Position numbers and translations under genes: made by a program. Shown in pieces: positions 1 through 5,123 of a stretch of 5,123 bases of DNA. This DNA comes from CAYSRM01 sp964543205. Its GTDB lineage: Bacteria; Verrucomicrobiota; Kiritimatiellia; UBA8416; CAYSRM01. The stretch covers positions 1 through 5,123 of the forward strand of contig CAZIXB010000115.1 in assembly GCA_964543205.1 (NCBI GenBank). Reading direction: 5' to 3'. How positions within the stretch are numbered: position 1 is the stretch's first letter; every line of letters begins with the position of its first letter. The notes below the pieces were generated by a model. It was not told where the DNA came from and did no database searches. It saw nothing but the letters and a program-made list of their open reading frames with translations.

Positions 1-58
1 GCCGTCGCAGTAGCGCTATCCGCGCTCGCAGCAGGAATTTTGTGAGATATGCGGGCTA
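1..58 (+). mobile_element. Probable insertion-sequence end (partial, body off the left edge)
   Basis: Positions 41-55 (TGTGAGATATGCGGG) match exactly, in inverted orientation, positions 3843-3857. The match continues as CTA at 56-58 after a one-base gap. Homology also extends outward: 15-26 on this side and 3881-3895 on the other share a GCGCTA..C.GCGCTC block (13 of 15). Because similarity continues away from the enclosed genes, this looks like the end of an element whose body lies to the left. Frame 1 is open from base 1 and reads AVAVALSALAAGIL before TGA at 43-45. This could be a transposase C-terminus overlapping the terminal repeat, which is common in IS elements, but 14 residues do not identify a family. 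The GCGGG-CTA end vaguely recalls IS1380-type ends; I cannot verify that. Confidence 0.45.
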
Positions 59-1480
59 TGTCCTGCAAGATTGTGCGCTTCTGGAATCTACTGAAATTTG
101 ATCTTGGATTCCTTTGAGCGTTTGAATCGCAACATCTCGTTCTGTGCTTGCGCGCAGCTCAAGATCTTTGACATCTATATAACCGTACTTGCGACTCAGG
201 CGAACCCAATCGCGTCCATATTGATAGGCTCTCTCCACCAGAGATGTCCTTACAAAAGGCCGCAAATGATAAACTACAGGGCCTGATAACTGCTCGTATT
301 TGATTCCAGCAGCCTGCATCCTAAGTATCCATTCTGTATCTTCCGCTGCAGCGTAATCAGTATTTCTAGGAAATTTTTTTGCGACAGCAGCGGGCAATGC
401 AAGGTTGGACATGTTCGGCGTTGTATCAGTTATTGTTAGACCGTGCACAATGGTATCAGGCTTCACCGAAGCGACTAAATCAGCCAACCAATTTTCGTTA
501 AGTGGCACGCAATCTGTTTCAGTAAACACAACGATATCGCCGGAAACCTTATCCATAGCCTCCTGGTAGGCAGCGGCAAATCCGGGTGCAGTCGATGTGC
601 AAAATTCTTTTTTAGGATAAGTCTGCTTCTTAAGAATTTGGATGGTCTTATCAACTTCTTCCTGAGAACGCGCAATAACCACCACGCTCGCCAACAAAAG
701 ATCGCTTTCTTTCCGTTGGCATTTAACAGATGAATGGAGACCATAACGCCGGATTATTTTGGCGGCGCTTGATTCATCATCTTTCTGCAATCGCTCACGC
801 GTCATGTTGTTTTCATGAACCCGGTAATGAAAAACTGCATCTTTGATATATCTACCATACTGATTTTGCTCCGCCAGCCTTAGCCAGAGATCCCAGTCCT
901 GAAAATAATGTAGACTCGGATCCAGAACAACGGCTTCTCTGCGAATCAGTGAACACATATCAATATAATTGTTGCGCTTTAGGCGCTCAGGATCAAATGG
1001 GCCCGGCGAAACACGTTCAATGTCATTATCCGCAGCGTCGCGACAAGGATGCCAATCAGATTCATAATGGATAATTCTGTCGCCATAAGCGAAAGCTGGC
1101 AATTTATTATCTTTATCCGGTGTTTCTATGCCCTGAAACATCAAGCGGACAAAGTCAGGTTCAAGCCAGTTATCTGCGTCGAGCAACAGTATATACGACC
1201 CTTTGCTCATAGACACACCAAACAATCGCGCGCGATTTGCATTTTGAACTTCAACTCGCCACTGCTTTATACGACGATCCCGGCGCCTGTACTTCGATAC
1301 AACACGGGCAGTGTCATCCGTCGACCCATCATCAACAACCAGAATTTCAGCAGGGCAGTAACCCGGCGCCTGTTCGAGCAGACTGTCGAGACAGGCAGGC
1401 AAATATGCAGCTGCATTTCGACACGGTATGACGGCAGATACTTTACAGGCAAAGCGACTTTTTAATTTTAGAAACCGCAT
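56..1480 (-). CDS. Tandem-domain family 2 glycosyltransferase
   Basis: Predicted cytoplasmic or membrane-associated enzyme of 474 residues that transfers sugar from a nucleotide-sugar to a glycan acceptor; donor and acceptor are unknown. Domain 1 (about 13-235) is a complete GT-A/GT2 fold: VSAVIPCRN at 14-22, nucleotide-binding VVDDGSTDD at 48-56, metal-binding DAD at 101-103, the QDWDLWLRL region at 194-202 and YRVHENNMT at 219-227. Domain 2 (about 263-430) is a second GT2-like unit with TETDCVP at 320-326, AEDTEW at 379-384 and VVYHLRP at 402-408. It lacks a DDGS segment between the first strand and the helix before the DxD-like site, and its first acidic residue is Glu. It may therefore be shortened or have a different role. 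There are no convincing membrane spans. ATG at 1480 is the only sensible start, 13 residues before the first strand. No Shine-Dalgarno sequence precedes it. The TAG stop lies inside the left repeat, so the C-terminus may be trimmed. The gene is more AT-rich than its neighbours in places (17 of 60 bases are G or C at 601-660). Confidence 0.9.
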   Translation of the reverse strand: MRFLKLKSRFACKVSAVIPCRNAAAYLPACLDSLLEQAPGYCPAEILVVDDGSTDDTARVVSKYRRRDRRIKQWRVEVQNANRARLFGVSMSKGSYILLLDADNWLEPDFVRLMFQGIETPDKDNKLPAFAYGDRIIHYESDWHPCRDAADNDIERVSPGPFDPERLKRNNYIDMCSLIRREAVVLDPSLHYFQDWDLWLRLAEQNQYGRYIKDAVFHYRVHENNMTRERLQKDDESSAAKIIRRYGLHSSVKCQRKESDLLLASVVVIARSQEEVDKTIQILKKQTYPKKEFCTSTAPGFAAAYQEAMDKVSGDIVVFTETDCVPLNENWLADLVASVKPDTIVHGLTITDTTPNMSNLALPAAVAKKFPRNTDYAAAEDTEWILRMQAAGIKYEQLSGPVVYHLRPFVRTSLVERAYQYGRDWVRLSRKYGYIDVKDLELRASTERDVAIQTLKGIQDQISVDSRSAQSCRT

Positions 1481-1484
1481 GTCT

Positions 1485-1525
1485 ATCTATAGATTTTCAG
1501 TATACACTGGCTTAATTGAGGTCAA
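1485..1525 (-). promoter_or_regulatory. Weak candidate promoter for the glycosyltransferase
   Basis: On the minus strand TTGACC (1525-1520) is followed after 15 bases by TATACT (1504-1499). Each hexamer matches the sigma-70 consensus at five of six positions, but the spacer is shorter than the usual 16-18. If used, transcription would begin about 10 bases before the ATG, giving a near-leaderless message. That would fit the absence of a Shine-Dalgarno site. A 10-base perfect palindrome, ATCTATAGAT (1485-1494), sits between the -10 and the start codon and could be an operator or chance. Confidence 0.3.
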
Positions 1526-1572
1526 ACCCAGAATATCGATTCCGTCTAAAAACCCCTGTTTTTAAAATGGAT

Positions 1573-1692
1573 GTAGGGCAGCTGTCCTACCCCAGTTCGT
1601 AATCATAATCTTGCTCGTAATCGTAATCGATTTTGGGCTGAAAGTCGATTACGATTAGGATTAAGAAATACAAATAGGGCAGACGTCCCACC
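1573..1692. repeat. Composite intergenic repeat: two palindromes flanking a hairpin
   Basis: TAGGGCAGCTGTCCTACC (1574-1591) and TAGGGCAGACGTCCCACC (1675-1692) agree at 15 of 18 positions and lie about 100 bp apart as direct repeats. The first lies within an imperfect palindrome at 1573-1590 (one G.T pair). Because both are near-palindromic they could equally act as inverted ends. Between them is a long hairpin (1609-1666) built on CGTAAT-type hexamers. The whole fills much of the 323-bp gap between the two minus-strand genes. It looks like a MITE or REP-like interspersed repeat, not part of a gene. No target-site duplication was found. Confidence 0.6.
1609..1666. repeat. Long hairpin with CGTAAT repeats
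   Basis: TAATCGTAATCGA (1618-1630) is perfectly inverted by TCGATTACGATTA (1645-1657). The pairing continues inward through TTTT/AAAG (one G.T), giving a 17-bp stem with a six-base loop at 1635-1640. Outward it continues imperfectly to 1609/1666. The left arm also contains a 14-base direct repeat, TCGTAATC[A/G]TAATC, at 1597-1610 and 1615-1628. No T-run follows on either strand, so it is not a typical intrinsic terminator. On the minus strand it lies between the fusion gene and the glycosyltransferase and could stabilise or separate the two messages. Confidence 0.75.
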
Positions 1693-1803
1693 ATCTGTGT
1701 TTTTCAACGGAATCGAATATCTCCATAATCTTCGGCAACTCAAGCCCAATATAATATCACAAAACATGCCTTAGAAGCGTTTTTTGACCCGCAAAATTAA
1801 TTA

Positions 1804-3819
1804 TCATAAGCGGGAGCGTGAATCATCCAGGTTAGAAGGCGACATATTCCCGGCTTCTGCAATGTACAATGGATAAATACGATACCAGCGTTTGCCTTTC
1901 AAATCAACGCGTGTGAAAGACCAACCCAATTCGCACAAGAGAGATTCCCAGGCTTCGCGGGTGAGCAGACAATTGTCGCATTTGAAACGATAGCGGAGGA
2001 TGCACTCGTATTCCTTATCCGTAAGTCGGCCTGACGCATGCAGCGCGGCGCATTCTTCGAATATGTCGTAATTACAGAGCCTGAAGTCGGATGGCTGATA
2101 GTGCTTATCAAGAAAGCCGGCGAGCCGCGCACAGAATCCGAATTCGGCTTCATCAATTCGGCCCGCCCGGAAATCCTTGATCAGGCCGGCCATACCCCGT
2201 TCAAATCCATCGCCTCTTGCAGCCGCCAGCGCTTTTCGAACAACCAGCCTAACATGTGGTGCGCATTGCGCTATTTTTTTCAACAAAACCCTGTGCGCGC
2301 TCAGGCCCGGGATGTTTCCAAATATGCCGTCTCCAAGCGCCGCCGATGGCGCAGGCATGCCAGGTGGCAACAAGGATGCCAGCTCACGCCAGTCACCTTG
2401 AATAATAGTCTCCCGGGAACGTTCCTCAGGCGTCAACCAGTCACGATACAGGGCGATGGCATGAGGGTTGTGATCAACGACAATGACCCTGTCGGATATT
2501 GACGTTGCCACCCGTCTCAGCTCGGGGGTCATGCCAAGAACAACAATTGGAGCCTCACGCGGCAAATCCCGGATAGCCTCCGCATACGCGGCTGTTTCAC
2601 AATCGTCAGGCGAACCTCCCGCATAGCGCGTTTGCGCATGGCTTGAGGAAATACGGCTTTTAAGCGTCTTTTTATTCCAGCCGATTTCTGAAGCCAGCTC
2701 GTTGGCCGGATGCGATCGTTCCACCAGGCGGCGCACCGCCGCTGCAACATCATCAGGCAAAGGAAAACGCAGCAGACGTTCATAGACAGGAGTCTCTTTA
2801 GTAAGCAGCGGCAGAGCGTCGAGACGTTCAATGATTCGGGCCTTGTCTTTAAATGTGTGCGCATTCTCCAATGCGCCATGAGCCATGAGCGTCACCATAG
2901 TTCTTAGACACTTCTCACAACCGCAGCAATTCATCGTCGGGCCTTTGCCTTCCCAACAGACTACAAGATGCTGTTGAACAACCGGATGCTTTGCAATTGA
3001 GGCAAGTTTGTCGCTCCGCCAGAGGTCATCGCCAACATGTTCGAACCTCAAACTGGAACCGGACCAGAACGGATCCATTCGGGCCGTGGAACCCCAAGGC
3101 TGTGGAAATTCCCAGGGATAAGAGGCGGAAACTAAGAGCTTCTCAAACTTGTTCTGGAGCAAATGGCCTACGGCGGCAAAACCGGAGCCGTGATACTCCT
3201 CGCCCCATTGCATGAAAGCCAACAGCGGGTGGGCGCGGAAATTAGTGCTGACCGAAATGAATCCTTTCCCGAGGGCGGCAGCCACATCCCGCCCGTGCTG
3301 TTCAAGCCGCGCGAACCGATGGTTTTCGTGGATACCAACGTCGAAGCCCTGCACGAGGATAAGATCGTCGATGTCGTCCAGGCGTTGAAACAAGGAATAA
3401 AAGGAATCGGCTCCGCATGAGAAGAAAAGGCCGACGCGTTGGCCTGCTGTCGAAGGTCGACACAATGGCCGGCCGGATTTTATCTGAAGAGGAAAGTCCC
3501 AAGACCACCAATGATGGGCGATCCTGGAGATGGAGTGAAATCCATCAATCAGTACAGGATCCATGTTTCCATTGACAACGAGGCAGCGACGGTCGCGCAA
3601 GGCGGGAAGAAGGAAGAGCGAGGCAATGGCCGACAGGTTCGGCTGGAGATCCGCTTCAGCCGACCGGAACCAGAATTCATATCCGTCTACTGTTGCGCGA
3701 ACAGTGGAAATGCCGTTCAAACATTCAGAGCGAACCGGACCGACATGAAGGTGAGGACGCGTACGAGATGGTTTTAGAAACCTTCTAGACACAGCCATTA
3801 TACCAGGTAAATACTTCAT
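1804..3819 (-). CDS. QueC-like PP-loop ATPase fused to class I SAM methyltransferase-like domain
   Basis: Residues 1-125 form a family-specific N-terminal region ending near WWSWDFPLQI. Residues 129-315 are a PP-loop (adenine nucleotide alpha-hydrolase) domain. It has the loop FSCGADSFYSL (133-143), GFDVGIHEN (158-166), PWGSTARMDPFWS (241-253) and a probable zinc site C288-x9-C298-x2-C301-x2-C304 in NCCGCEKCLRTM, close in layout to QueC (C-x8-C-x2-C-x2-C). Enzymes of this fold adenylate a carboxyl or amide using ATP. Residues 320-420 look like a helical linker. Residues 423-635 resemble class I methyltransferases of the VLGxTPEL type: VVLGMTPEL (426-434), VIVVDHNP (445-452), GDWREL (475-480) and ALGDGIFGNIP (494-504). 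The long helical segment after 530 is less typical. No signal peptide or membrane span is seen. The start is set by the strong RBS; M8 is an alternative without comparable support. It is not QueC itself, being about three times too long. The substrate is unknown. The neighbouring glycosyltransferase suggests glycan or metabolite tailoring. Confidence 0.85.
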   Translation of the reverse strand: MKYLPGIMAVSRRFLKPSRTRPHLHVGPVRSECLNGISTVRATVDGYEFWFRSAEADLQPNLSAIASLFLLPALRDRRCLVVNGNMDPVLIDGFHSISRIAHHWWSWDFPLQIKSGRPLCRPSTAGQRVGLFFSCGADSFYSLFQRLDDIDDLILVQGFDVGIHENHRFARLEQHGRDVAAALGKGFISVSTNFRAHPLLAFMQWGEEYHGSGFAAVGHLLQNKFEKLLVSASYPWEFPQPWGSTARMDPFWSGSSLRFEHVGDDLWRSDKLASIAKHPVVQQHLVVCWEGKGPTMNCCGCEKCLRTMVTLMAHGALENAHTFKDKARIIERLDALPLLTKETPVYERLLRFPLPDDVAAAVRRLVERSHPANELASEIGWNKKTLKSRISSSHAQTRYAGGSPDDCETAAYAEAIRDLPREAPIVVLGMTPELRRVATSISDRVIVVDHNPHAIALYRDWLTPEERSRETIIQGDWRELASLLPPGMPAPSAALGDGIFGNIPGLSAHRVLLKKIAQCAPHVRLVVRKALAAARGDGFERGMAGLIKDFRAGRIDEAEFGFCARLAGFLDKHYQPSDFRLCNYDIFEECAALHASGRLTDKEYECILRYRFKCDNCLLTREAWESLLCELGWSFTRVDLKGKRWYRIYPLYIAEAGNMSPSNLDDSRSRL

Positions 3820-3833
3820 CCGTCCCCCCTCCG
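3820..3833 (-). promoter_or_regulatory. Strong Shine-Dalgarno site of the fusion gene
   Basis: On the minus strand GGAGGGGGG (3832-3824) precedes ATG at 3819. The GGAGG core (3832-3828) is 8 bases from the start codon, ideal spacing, and this fixes the start. The site begins within ten bases of the right-hand mobile-element repeat, so any promoter must lie inside or beyond that relic. I found no convincing -35/-10 pair for this gene. Confidence 0.8.
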
Positions 3834-3838
3834 TAGGC

Positions 3839-3895
3839 TAGCCCCGCATATCTCACACTTTTTCGAGCAGAAACGGTTCAGAGCGCTGTTAGCGC
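3839..3895 (-). mobile_element. Insertion-sequence end relic, inverted copy of the left-edge repeat
   Basis: On the minus strand 3857-3839 reads TGTGAGATATGCGGGGCTA, identical to 41-58 on the plus strand except for one extra G. Further out, 3895-3881 (GCGCTAACAGCGCTC) matches 15-26 and its flank at 13 of 15 positions. The gap between the two blocks is 23 bases here and 13 on the left. In the frame corresponding to the left copy this reads ALTAL then a stop, against ALSAL on the left, as if both were remnants of the same coding 3' end. No transposase lies to the right, so this copy is a fragment or solo end. GCGCT-GTT-AGCGC at 3883-3895 can form a short hairpin. Confidence 0.5.
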
Positions 3896-4054
3896 GGGGC
3901 AAAATCGGTTTACCCGATTGAGAAAAAAAGATCGATAGCATTATCACTCATCGCAAACCCCAACGTTATGCCACATCCGGCAATCAGGATAAAGAAAGTT
4001 TTGCAAAGACAGTCTGTTTCTGAAGCTGCTGAACCGAGAACATGGCTCCTGCAG

Positions 4055-4084
4055 TTGACATTGGCAAGAAAACGCCGGTAGAAT
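4055..4084 (+). promoter_or_regulatory. Sigma-70 promoter of the transporter
   Basis: TTGACA (4055-4060) is a perfect -35. An 18-base spacer is followed by TAGAAT (4079-4084), five of six against TATAAT. Transcription would begin near 4091, leaving a leader of about 20 bases that just accommodates the RBS. This is the best promoter in the window and indicates constitutive or simply regulated expression independent of the minus-strand genes. I see no obvious operator repeats around it. Confidence 0.75.
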
Positions 4085-4096
4085 AAACGCTTTATT

Positions 4097-4103
4097 GAAG
4101 AGG
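4097..4103 (+). promoter_or_regulatory. Shine-Dalgarno site of the transporter
   Basis: GAAGAGG lies 8 bases before ATG at 4112. With the promoter just upstream, it supports this start over the overlapping frame that opens at 4105. Confidence 0.65.
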
Positions 4104-4111
4104 ATTGCACC

Positions 4112-5020
4112 ATGTTGGAAGGGCTAGGACTCAACCTGATTGTCGGCTTGTTATGGGCTGGCGTAGGCGTGATGTTCAGCCAGATCTCAGCTCGGCGTCT
4201 ACCGGCGCAACTTATCTATTGCCTGGGGTGCGGGTTTGTGGCGCTGGTGGGCTGGATAGCCCTGGTAGACTGGTCGGTGTTGCTAAGCGGGCAGATGCCG
4301 AAACTGGGCGCCACCATCTTTTGGATGACCCTGGCAGGTTTTGCCAACATCGGGGGCATGTCGCTAATGATTCATACTATGTCCCTTGGCCACCGGGGAT
4401 TGACCTGGGCCATTGGCCAATCCGCCATGGTGGTGCCTTTTGTCGCCTCTGTGTTGATCTGGCGTGATCCCGTAGCTCCTGTCGGCTATATGGGTATGCT
4501 CTGTCTGCTGGCGGCTCTGGCGCTGATAAGCCGCCGCCACAAAGGAACTGGCGAGTTTGCACGCTGCTCCAAATCCGCCGCTGCCGACCGCCATTGGTTG
4601 CTGATGGCCTTTCTCACCCTGATTGTCATTGGCCTGAGTCAGACCAGCATGACAGTCACCAGTCGCTGGCCCGAGTGGGAAGACGCGGCAAACCTTCGCC
4701 TGCCGGTGACATACACGGCCAGCGCCGCGTTGATGCTGGTTTTCACCTTGATCCAGCGCAAACCGCTCACCCGCCGTCTGCTCCCATGGGGTCTCCTCTA
4801 CGGAGCGGTGGCGCTTACCTCTTTTACAATGCTCTTTGCCTGTTTGGATTTGATGGCGGACAATGGCCTGGCTGGCATTGTCTACCCCATTGCGATCGGC
4901 GTGTGCATCACCGGTTTCTCGATCTACAGCCGTCTGGTCTTGAAGGAATCCATGAAACCCGCCAGTATGGCAGGTCTGATCTTATGCCTGCTGGGGGTTG
5001 TGTTGCTTTCGCTATCGTAG
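4112..5020 (+). CDS. EamA/DMT-superfamily inner-membrane transporter
   Basis: A 302-residue, very hydrophobic protein with about ten predicted membrane helices: roughly 4-22, 32-52, 66-89, 97-117, 122-140, 161-178, 198-214, 224-244, 252-272 and 284-301. Size and layout are those of drug/metabolite transporters built from two five-helix EamA repeats. The ends of the two halves correspond: GQSAMVVPFVASVLIWRDP (102-120) then a glycine-rich helix, and GIVYPIAIGVCITGFSIYS (255-273) with KES (278-280) then GLILCLLGVVLLS (288-300). A charged loop at 141-160 separates the halves. The family moves amino acids, nucleotide-sugars, drugs and other small metabolites in either direction by secondary transport; the substrate here cannot be read from sequence. 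There is no signal peptide beyond the first helix. It has its own promoter and RBS and stands divergent from the fusion gene, so a shared role is only possible. Translation ends at TAG 5018-5020. Confidence 0.88.
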   Translation: MLEGLGLNLIVGLLWAGVGVMFSQISARRLPAQLIYCLGCGFVALVGWIALVDWSVLLSGQMPKLGATIFWMTLAGFANIGGMSLMIHTMSLGHRGLTWAIGQSAMVVPFVASVLIWRDPVAPVGYMGMLCLLAALALISRRHKGTGEFARCSKSAAADRHWLLMAFLTLIVIGLSQTSMTVTSRWPEWEDAANLRLPVTYTASAALMLVFTLIQRKPLTRRLLPWGLLYGAVALTSFTMLFACLDLMADNGLAGIVYPIAIGVCITGFSIYSRLVLKESMKPASMAGLILCLLGVVLLSLS

Positions 5021-5025
5021 CGACA

Positions 5026-5061
5026 GGCGCTGTGATCGTGCGATTGCGCCACTATATTTTT
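5026..5061 (+). terminator. Possible intrinsic terminator after the transporter
   Basis: Beginning 6 bases after the stop codon, GGCGC (5026-5030) pairs with GCGCC (5046-5050). An inner ATCG/CGAT stem (5035-5038 with 5041-5044) is separated by a small asymmetric internal loop. Five T residues follow at 5057-5061, but six bases after the stem instead of directly, and the inner loop is very tight. It is plausible but imperfect. Confidence 0.4.
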
Positions 5062-5123
5062 GCCCGTTGGTAAATCGCGCTATTGGATTACAACGAGCGT
5101 TTTTACCGTTTCCACTTCTTAGC

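Larger units (their letters stand above)
1481..1803. other. Non-coding intergenic region
   Basis: This 323-bp gap contains the weak promoter and 10-base palindrome next to the glycosyltransferase, and the composite repeat at 1573-1692. The AT-rich stretch 1693-1803, immediately downstream of the fusion gene, has no credible ORF and no clear hairpin-plus-T-run terminator. I see no tRNA or recognised small RNA. The spacing suggests the two minus-strand genes are not a tightly coupled operon, although read-through is possible. Confidence 0.7.

Noticed and set aside
1597..1657. CGTAAT-type short repeats as a CRISPR array
   Set aside because: The units are hexameric or 14 bases with a 4-base gap and an inverted arm; there are no regular spacers and no cas genes.
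1609..1666. Hairpin as an intrinsic terminator of the fusion gene
   Set aside because: The stem is AT-rich and no T-run follows on the minus strand; it also lies about 140 bp from the stop codon.
2038..2502. 154-residue plus-strand frame opposite the fusion gene
   Set aside because: It is the antisense of well-conserved methyltransferase motifs; a shadow of a GC-rich coding region.
1804..3819. Calling the fusion protein QueC, or a QueC-like antiphage component (as in Qat or type IV CBASS)
   Set aside because: Only the PP-loop and zinc site are shared. Length, N-terminal region and methyltransferase half differ, and no other defence genes are present in the window.
1804..3819. Assigning the PP-loop half to the PseA/WbpG amidotransferases
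   Set aside because: The zinc-cysteine arrangement and flanking motifs follow the QueC layout instead; kept only as a functional analogy.
3904..3922. AATCGG-TTTAC-CCGATT hairpin as a terminator
   Set aside because: Only six base pairs and no T-run on either strand in the right position.
3910..4134. Minus-strand 74-residue reading frame with a hydrophobic C-terminal stretch
   Set aside because: Its start lies inside the transporter gene and it runs through the transporter's promoter and RBS. No RBS of its own or recognisable family; most likely fortuitous.
4105..4467. Plus-strand frame opening just before the transporter
   Set aside because: It is out of frame with the clearly membrane-patterned DMT protein, has arginine/glycine-rich shadow composition and no family signal.
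5080..5123. Open frame reading LLDYNERFYRFHFL at the right edge, faintly like a transposase tail
   Set aside because: Too short, has a stop just upstream and no start codon; the resemblance is not supportable.

Overview
This 5.1 kb window of bacterial chromosome holds three genes. Two lie on the minus strand: a tandem-domain family 2 glycosyltransferase (56-1480) and, upstream of it in the direction of transcription, a 671-residue protein (1804-3819). That protein joins a QueC-like PP-loop ATPase half to a class I SAM-methyltransferase-like half. One gene lies on the plus strand: a ten-helix EamA/DMT-type transporter (4112-5020), read divergently from its own strong sigma-70-type promoter. 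The organism cannot be fixed from the sequence. Shine-Dalgarno sites, a sigma-70 promoter, mid-range GC and the style of the intergenic repeats (CGTAAT-rich hairpin, TAGGGCAG palindromes) suggest a proteobacterium in the broad sense. From memory of similar repeats I lean towards Desulfobacterota, with low confidence.

Layout. 1-58: probable end of a mobile element whose body lies off the left edge. 56-1480: glycosyltransferase; its stop codon falls inside that repeat. 1481-1803: non-coding, with a repeat structure of about 120 bp made of two related 18-bp imperfect palindromes around a long hairpin. 1804-3819: PP-loop/methyltransferase fusion with a strong RBS. 3839-3895: a second, inverted copy of the left-edge repeat, ending just upstream of that RBS. 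3896-4054: nothing convincing. 4055-4111: promoter and RBS of the transporter. 5026-5061: possible terminator. 5062-5123: nothing supported.

How the genes may fit together. The glycosyltransferase and the fusion protein look like a small accessory cassette for making or decorating a surface glycan or related metabolite. The PP-loop half would activate a carboxyl or amide with ATP, the methyltransferase half would methylate, and the glycosyltransferase would add sugars. This is inference. The fusion protein is the most interesting item: I recognise both halves as known families but cannot name a characterised protein with this architecture. The two minus-strand genes lie between matching inverted repeat ends, which suggests the cassette was moved or bounded by insertion sequences. 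The transporter is outside that boundary, has its own promoter, and may be unrelated.
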